DNA of 9,459 nucleotides from Planctomycetota bacterium. Lineage in GTDB: Bacteria > Planctomycetota > UBA1135 > UBA2386. The position numbers and the translations under genes were made by a program. The first letter of the stretch is position 1; the number at the start of each line of letters is the position of its first letter. A model generated the notes under the pieces. The model was not told where the DNA came from. It was given only the letters and a program-made list of their open reading frames with translations, and ran no database searches. The DNA lies in contig CANGSN010000085.1 of assembly GCA_947455805.1 (NCBI GenBank), positions 1 to 9,459 of the forward strand, read 5' to 3'. This document shows positions 6,462-9,459 of the stretch, piece after piece.

Positions 6462-7499
6462 GTGCAGCGCTGCCTCGTCGCCTTGTGGTCCCTGCTGTCC
6501 GTGAGCCACGGCGGTGAGGAGACGGAACGCCTCGCGGTCGCCGCCGATGCGGTGCGCGTGCTGGGCGAGCACGTCGCCGTCTTCGGCGAGGTGCGCCTCG
6601 CGGTCGTCGCCGGCGTGCTGGCGACGGACGTCGCCGACTTCGGGACCGGAGCAGTGGCTGCAGCGCACGGATTGGCTGCGACGTGGCGCGCGGCGGCGGT
6701 TGCCGAGGTGCGGCCCAAGCGCGACGTCACGCCGGCACAGTTGGCTGCCTGGGCCGTGGCCATGGTGCAGGCGGCGACGTCGCCGTCGGTGCGAGCGTCG
6801 TTGCCGGGCCTGCCGGGGGTCGCCGTCGTGTTGCTGGAGCTCGCCGACGATCCGGTCGAACCGCTGCGTCGCCTGCAGCGCGCGAGCGAGCCGCGCGGCG
6901 TGGACTCGGCGTTGCGTTCGGTCTACGTGCAGCACCGCTTGATCACTGGCCTGCCGACGCTGCCGGGCGTGGCGCCGGCGACCGCGAAGGCGGTGGTGCA
7001 GATGGTGGTGGAGCGTCTGCTGTCGCTGCCTGGTGGTCTGGAGCCGCTGATGTTGCTGCAGCAGAACGGTGCGCTGCTACAGACCGGCATCCGCGTCGCC
7101 GTGTTGACGGTGCTGACGGCGCGCGCCGCCGGCTGGCCGGACGAACGGTTGGCCGCGCTCGGCGCGGCAGCCCTGTTGCACGACCTCGGCAGCATCCTCG
7201 ACGAGCTGCGCCCCGGGCCGTCGTCGTTCGCGTGGCTGCTCGAGCACGGCACCGACGACTTGTGGCTCGGTTGCGCTTTGGTGGCGCGCACCTGGCGCCA
7301 GGACCACGGCGCGCTCGACGAGGCCGGGCGTGGCGGTCTCGCCGCGGCGGCGCTGGTCCGCTTGGCGGCGACGATCGAGGCCGAGCTGCGTCGCGACGGT
7401 CGCGTGTGCCAGGATCGCATCGAGGCGGCGGCGCGCGCCGGTGCGTTCCCGGCCGAGCTCGTGGCGGTGGTGCCGGACGCCGTGTTCGCCGAGGTCTGA
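6462..7499 (+). CDS. HD-GYP-like domain protein, apparently catalytically degenerate
   Basis: The 345-residue product resembles HD-GYP cyclic-di-GMP phosphodiesterase-type proteins that have an N-terminal helical/β region (about 1-190) before the HD fold. The core is AALGAAALLHDLGSI with His240-Asp241. The position where the family has its first metal-binding His is Thr208 (LLQTGIRVAVL), the Lys of HDxGK is Ser244, and where HHE..DG.GYP is expected the sequence reads RQDHGALDEAGRGGL, keeping only His282. His262 may stand for another ligand. With so many ligands lost it is probably not a phosphodiesterase, and may instead bind a nucleotide or a partner protein; this is inference. Start GTG 6462 follows GGAG at a 7-base spacing. 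It is 60 bases after the response regulator on the same strand and probably in the same operon. The HD assignment is from motif reading and could also fit a divergent HDOD-like fold. Confidence 0.72.
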   Translation: MQRCLVALWSLLSVSHGGEETERLAVAADAVRVLGEHVAVFGEVRLAVVAGVLATDVADFGTGAVAAAHGLAATWRAAAVAEVRPKRDVTPAQLAAWAVAMVQAATSPSVRASLPGLPGVAVVLLELADDPVEPLRRLQRASEPRGVDSALRSVYVQHRLITGLPTLPGVAPATAKAVVQMVVERLLSLPGGLEPLMLLQQNGALLQTGIRVAVLTVLTARAAGWPDERLAALGAAALLHDLGSILDELRPGPSSFAWLLEHGTDDLWLGCALVARTWRQDHGALDEAGRGGLAAAALVRLAATIEAELRRDGRVCQDRIEAAARAGAFPAELVAVVPDAVFAEV

Positions 7500-7506
7500 G
7501 CTGGCT

Positions 7507-7526
7507 GCGCAGGGCGTGGCCCGCGC
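7507..7526. terminator. Hairpin in the convergent gap, possible bidirectional terminator
   Basis: GCGC-(A)-GGGC (7507-7515) pairs with GCCC-GCGC (7519-7526) around a GTG loop, an 8-bp stem with a single bulged A. It sits in the middle of the 36 bases separating two convergent stop codons, where a shared terminator is expected. No T-run flanks it on either strand, so termination without a U-tract or with Rho would be needed. Confidence 0.4.
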
Positions 7527-7535
7527 GACGTGCCT

Positions 7536-8798
7536 TCACTCGTGGCGCAGGGCCTCGACCGGGTCCATGTTCGCGGCGCGCCACGCTGGATACAGGCCGA
7601 ACACCACGCCGACGACCGCGGAGATGCCGAACGCCAGGGCGACGTGGTCGACGCGGATGTCGGTCGGCTGCTTGAAGTAGTGCTCGATCAGTTCGGGCAC
7701 GAGCACGCCGAGGCCGACGCCGGCGATGCCCCCGAGCGCCGACAGCACACCGGCTTCGACCAGGAACTGCTGCACGATGTGCTTCTTCTTGGCGCCGAGT
7801 GCGCGGCGGATGCCGATCTCGCGCGTGCGCTCGGTGACCGTCGCCAGCATCACGTTCATGATGCCGATGCCGCCGACCAGCAGGCTGATCGAGGCGATGA
7901 CGGCGAGCACGAGGTTGAACATCTTCTGCGTCGCCTCGGCCTTCTGCAGCAGCTCGAGCGGCACCGTGATCTCGGTGTCCTTCTTGTTGCCGTGTGCCGG
8001 CTTCAGCATGTACTCGACGACGGCGGCGGCCGTCTCGACCTCCTCCATGCTCGGCAGCTTGATCTTGATCTCGTGCAGCTCGACCTGCTCGTAGCGGTTG
8101 GTCGCCGGGTTGCGGACCGTGTCGCCGAAGCGGCGCCGCGAACTGCTCAGCGGGATGAACGCGCACTCGTCGAGCGTGGTGCCGTTCGGCGACGCGGCGC
8201 GGCCCTGGTAGCCGAGCACGCCCACCACCTCGAAGCGGTCCTCGATGCCGACCAGGATCGTCTGGCCGATCGGGTCTTCGAGCGGGAACAGCTTCTTCGC
8301 GAGGCTGTTGCCGATCACGCAGACGTTGGTCTGCCGGGTGAGGTCGAGGTCGACCAGCCAGCGGCCCTCCTGGACCTTCAGGTTGGTCGCCTCGAGGAAC
8401 GTCGGCTCGGTGCCGACGATCATCGTCTGCGCCCAGGCCTCGCCGTGCACGACGCCGCGTTCGAACTCGCGCACGCGCACGACGGTCGCCTCCGGCAGCA
8501 GGTTCTGGATGCGGTCCGCCTCAGGGTAGAAAAGGCCGTAGCCGAGAACGCTCCACATGCTGGAGGTCGAGCTCTGTTGCGTCTCCTCCGGCTTCTTGCT
8601 GCGGATCAGCACGTTGGTGACGCCCATGTCGCGGTACTGTTTCAGCGTCTCCGCCGAGGCGCCTTCGCCGACGGCGAGCATCGCGATCACCGAGGCGACC
8701 CCGAACAGGATGCCGGCGGTCGTCAGCGTGCTGCGCAGCTTGTGCAGCATCAGGCTCTTCAGCCCGAGCCGGACCATGCGCATGGTGTCGGCGATCAC
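7536..8798 (-). CDS. MacB/FtsX-family ABC transporter permease
   Basis: The 420-residue protein has the layout of the MacB/LolCE class: TM1 near 25-43 (LTTAGILFGVASVIAMLAV), a large periplasmic MacB-type domain (about 45-290), then three more membrane helices (about 296-320, 346-367 and 386-403). The cytoplasmic coupling motif ERTREIGIRRALGAKKKHI lies after TM2, and the end reads YPAWRAANMDPVEALRHE, a typical FtsX-family terminus, so the gene is complete. It would move a substrate (lipoprotein, antibiotic, peptide or lipid) using the ATPase encoded just upstream by mechanotransmission across the envelope; the substrate is not readable. I chose GTG 8798 because it overlaps the ATPase stop (GTGA) and has GGAGG six bases before it; longer in-frame starts run into the ATPase gene and lack a membrane-protein start. 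No adaptor (MacA/HlyD) gene is in the window; it could lie past the right edge. Confidence 0.93.
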   Translation of the reverse strand: MIADTMRMVRLGLKSLMLHKLRSTLTTAGILFGVASVIAMLAVGEGASAETLKQYRDMGVTNVLIRSKKPEETQQSSTSSMWSVLGYGLFYPEADRIQNLLPEATVVRVREFERGVVHGEAWAQTMIVGTEPTFLEATNLKVQEGRWLVDLDLTRQTNVCVIGNSLAKKLFPLEDPIGQTILVGIEDRFEVVGVLGYQGRAASPNGTTLDECAFIPLSSSRRRFGDTVRNPATNRYEQVELHEIKIKLPSMEEVETAAAVVEYMLKPAHGNKKDTEITVPLELLQKAEATQKMFNLVLAVIASISLLVGGIGIMNVMLATVTERTREIGIRRALGAKKKHIVQQFLVEAGVLSALGGIAGVGLGVLVPELIEHYFKQPTDIRVDHVALAFGISAVVGVVFGLYPAWRAANMDPVEALRHE

Positions 8799-9459
8799 GC
8801 GCCACCTCCCGCCGCTGCACCGCCGGGCGCAGTACCGCTGGGTGCGCTGAGCAACCGGTTGTCGACCAGCTTCTCGACCTTGCCGTCGCGCAGCCACAGC
8901 GTGTGGTCGGCGCGGTCGGCGACCTTCGGGTTGTGGGTGACGATGACGATGGTCACCCCGTCCTTCCGCAGGTCGTCGAACAGGTCGAGGATCTCGCGCT
9001 CGGTGTTGCTGTCGAGGTTGCCGGTGGCTTCGTCGGCGAGCAGGAACAGCGGGTCGTTCATCAGCGAACGGGCGATCGCGACGCGCTGCTGCTGGCCGCC
9101 CGACAGTTCGAGCGGCCGGTGTTCGAGGCGCTTGCCGAGGCCGACGCGGTCGGCGAGATACTCGGCCTTCTGGCGCGACTCGGGGCCGACGCGGCCCTGG
9201 TAGAACAGCGGCACCTCGAGGTTCTCGAGCACCGTCAGCTGCGGGATCAGGTTGAACGACTGGAAGATGAAGCCGATCTCGCGGCCGCGCACGTCGCTGA
9301 GCTGGTCGTCGCCGAGGCGGCTGACGTCGCGGCCGCCGACGCGGTACTCGCCGCTGGTCGGCCGGTCGAGGCAGCCGAGGATGTTGAGCATCGTGCTCTT
9401 GCCGGAGCCCGAGCGACCCATGATGGCGAGGTAGTCGCCCTTCGCGACCTGCATCGACA
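8795..9459 (-). CDS. ABC transporter ATP-binding protein, MacB/LolD type (N-terminus off window)
   Basis: This is the nucleotide-binding subunit that powers the permease encoded next to it at the inner membrane. Counting from the Met at 9454, it has Walker A GRSGSGKST (13-21), Q-loop Gln65 in IFQSFNL, signature LSGGQQQRVAIARSL from 117, Walker B LFLLADE (136-142) with catalytic Glu142, D-loop NLDS, and H-loop His174 in THN. All ATPase residues are present. DEATGNLD replaces the commoner DEPTGNLD. The protein ends in an unusual Ala/Gly/Pro-rich tail of about 16 residues (SAPSGTAPGGAAAGGGA). The Met at 9454 is internal: the family has roughly 25-30 more residues including the A-loop, and the frame is open to the window edge, so the true start lies beyond 9459. 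Its stop overlaps the permease start. Confidence 0.95.
   Translation of the reverse strand, partial: SMQVAKGDYLAIMGRSGSGKSTMLNILGCLDRPTSGEYRVGGRDVSRLGDDQLSDVRGREIGFIFQSFNLIPQLTVLENLEVPLFYQGRVGPESRQKAEYLADRVGLGKRLEHRPLELSGGQQQRVAIARSLMNDPLFLLADEATGNLDSNTEREILDLFDDLRKDGVTIVIVTHNPKVADRADHTLWLRDGKVEKLVDNRLLSAPSGTAPGGAAAGGGA
8805..8809 (-). promoter_or_regulatory. Shine-Dalgarno for the permease, within the ATPase gene
   Basis: On the minus strand GGAGG, inside GGGAGGTGG, lies six bases before GTG 8798. It selects this start over the earlier in-frame ATG at 8897 and indicates coupled translation of ATPase and permease. Confidence 0.75.

Noticed and set aside
7530..9203. 557-codon open frame on the plus strand
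   Set aside because: Antisense to the ABC permease and ATPase genes, which are unambiguous; low-complexity acidic/Arg/His composition typical of a shadow frame.
1..9459. CRISPR arrays, tRNA genes, insertion sequences, prophage or defence genes
   Set aside because: I found no regularly spaced direct repeats, no tRNA-like cloverleaf with CCA-type end, no transposase or integrase motifs and no nuclease/defence domain signatures.

Overview
The window is dense, very G+C-rich bacterial DNA: long spurious open frames run antisense to nearly every gene and third codon positions are mostly G or C. It looks chromosomal. I see no transposase, phage gene, tRNA, rRNA or CRISPR array. The gene content (enzyme I of the PTS, an SANT/Myb-like repeat protein, a STAS protein, a soluble hybrid-like histidine kinase, an HD-GYP-like protein and a MacB/LolD-type exporter) suggests a Gram-negative or diderm lineage with complex signalling, such as Planctomycetota or Myxococcota. 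That placement is inference and I cannot fix the phylum.

Layout. (1) Minus strand, 1205 to the left edge: a partial gene for a two-helix membrane protein with a long helical, probably coiled-coil tail. It is divergent from (2) ptsI (1307-3073, plus), whose stop overlaps by GTGA the start of (3) a 251-residue protein made of four tandem SANT/Myb-like helical repeats (3070-3825). After a 164-base gap comes a plus-strand signalling group: (4) a STAS-domain protein (3990-4379), (5) a cytoplasmic histidine kinase with a degenerate receiver, a coiled coil and a PAS domain (4457-6019), (6) a single-domain CheY-like response regulator (6027-6401), and (7) a protein with a degraded HD-GYP-like domain (6462-7499). 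This group converges on a minus-strand pair, (8) a MacB/FtsX-family permease (7536-8798) and (9) its ABC ATPase (8795 to beyond the right edge). The pair again overlaps by GTGA. A hairpin lies in the 36-base convergent gap.

How the genes may work together. Enzyme I and the SANT/Myb-like protein are almost certainly co-translated, so PEP-dependent phosphotransfer and a putative DNA-binding regulator are made together; no HPr or EII gene is visible here. The kinase and regulator form a standard His-to-Asp pair. The STAS protein before it and the apparently inactive HD-GYP-like protein after it may be partner-switch or scaffold components of the same circuit, which is inference from order and strand. 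Two members of this group (STAS and HD-GYP-like) have a perfect 7-bp inverted repeat ending just before the Shine-Dalgarno. The exporter pair is a separate unit.

The candidates for something undescribed are the ptsI-coupled four-repeat SANT/Myb protein and the STAS / pseudo-receiver kinase / regulator / pseudo-HD-GYP module. Neither is proven by sequence alone.
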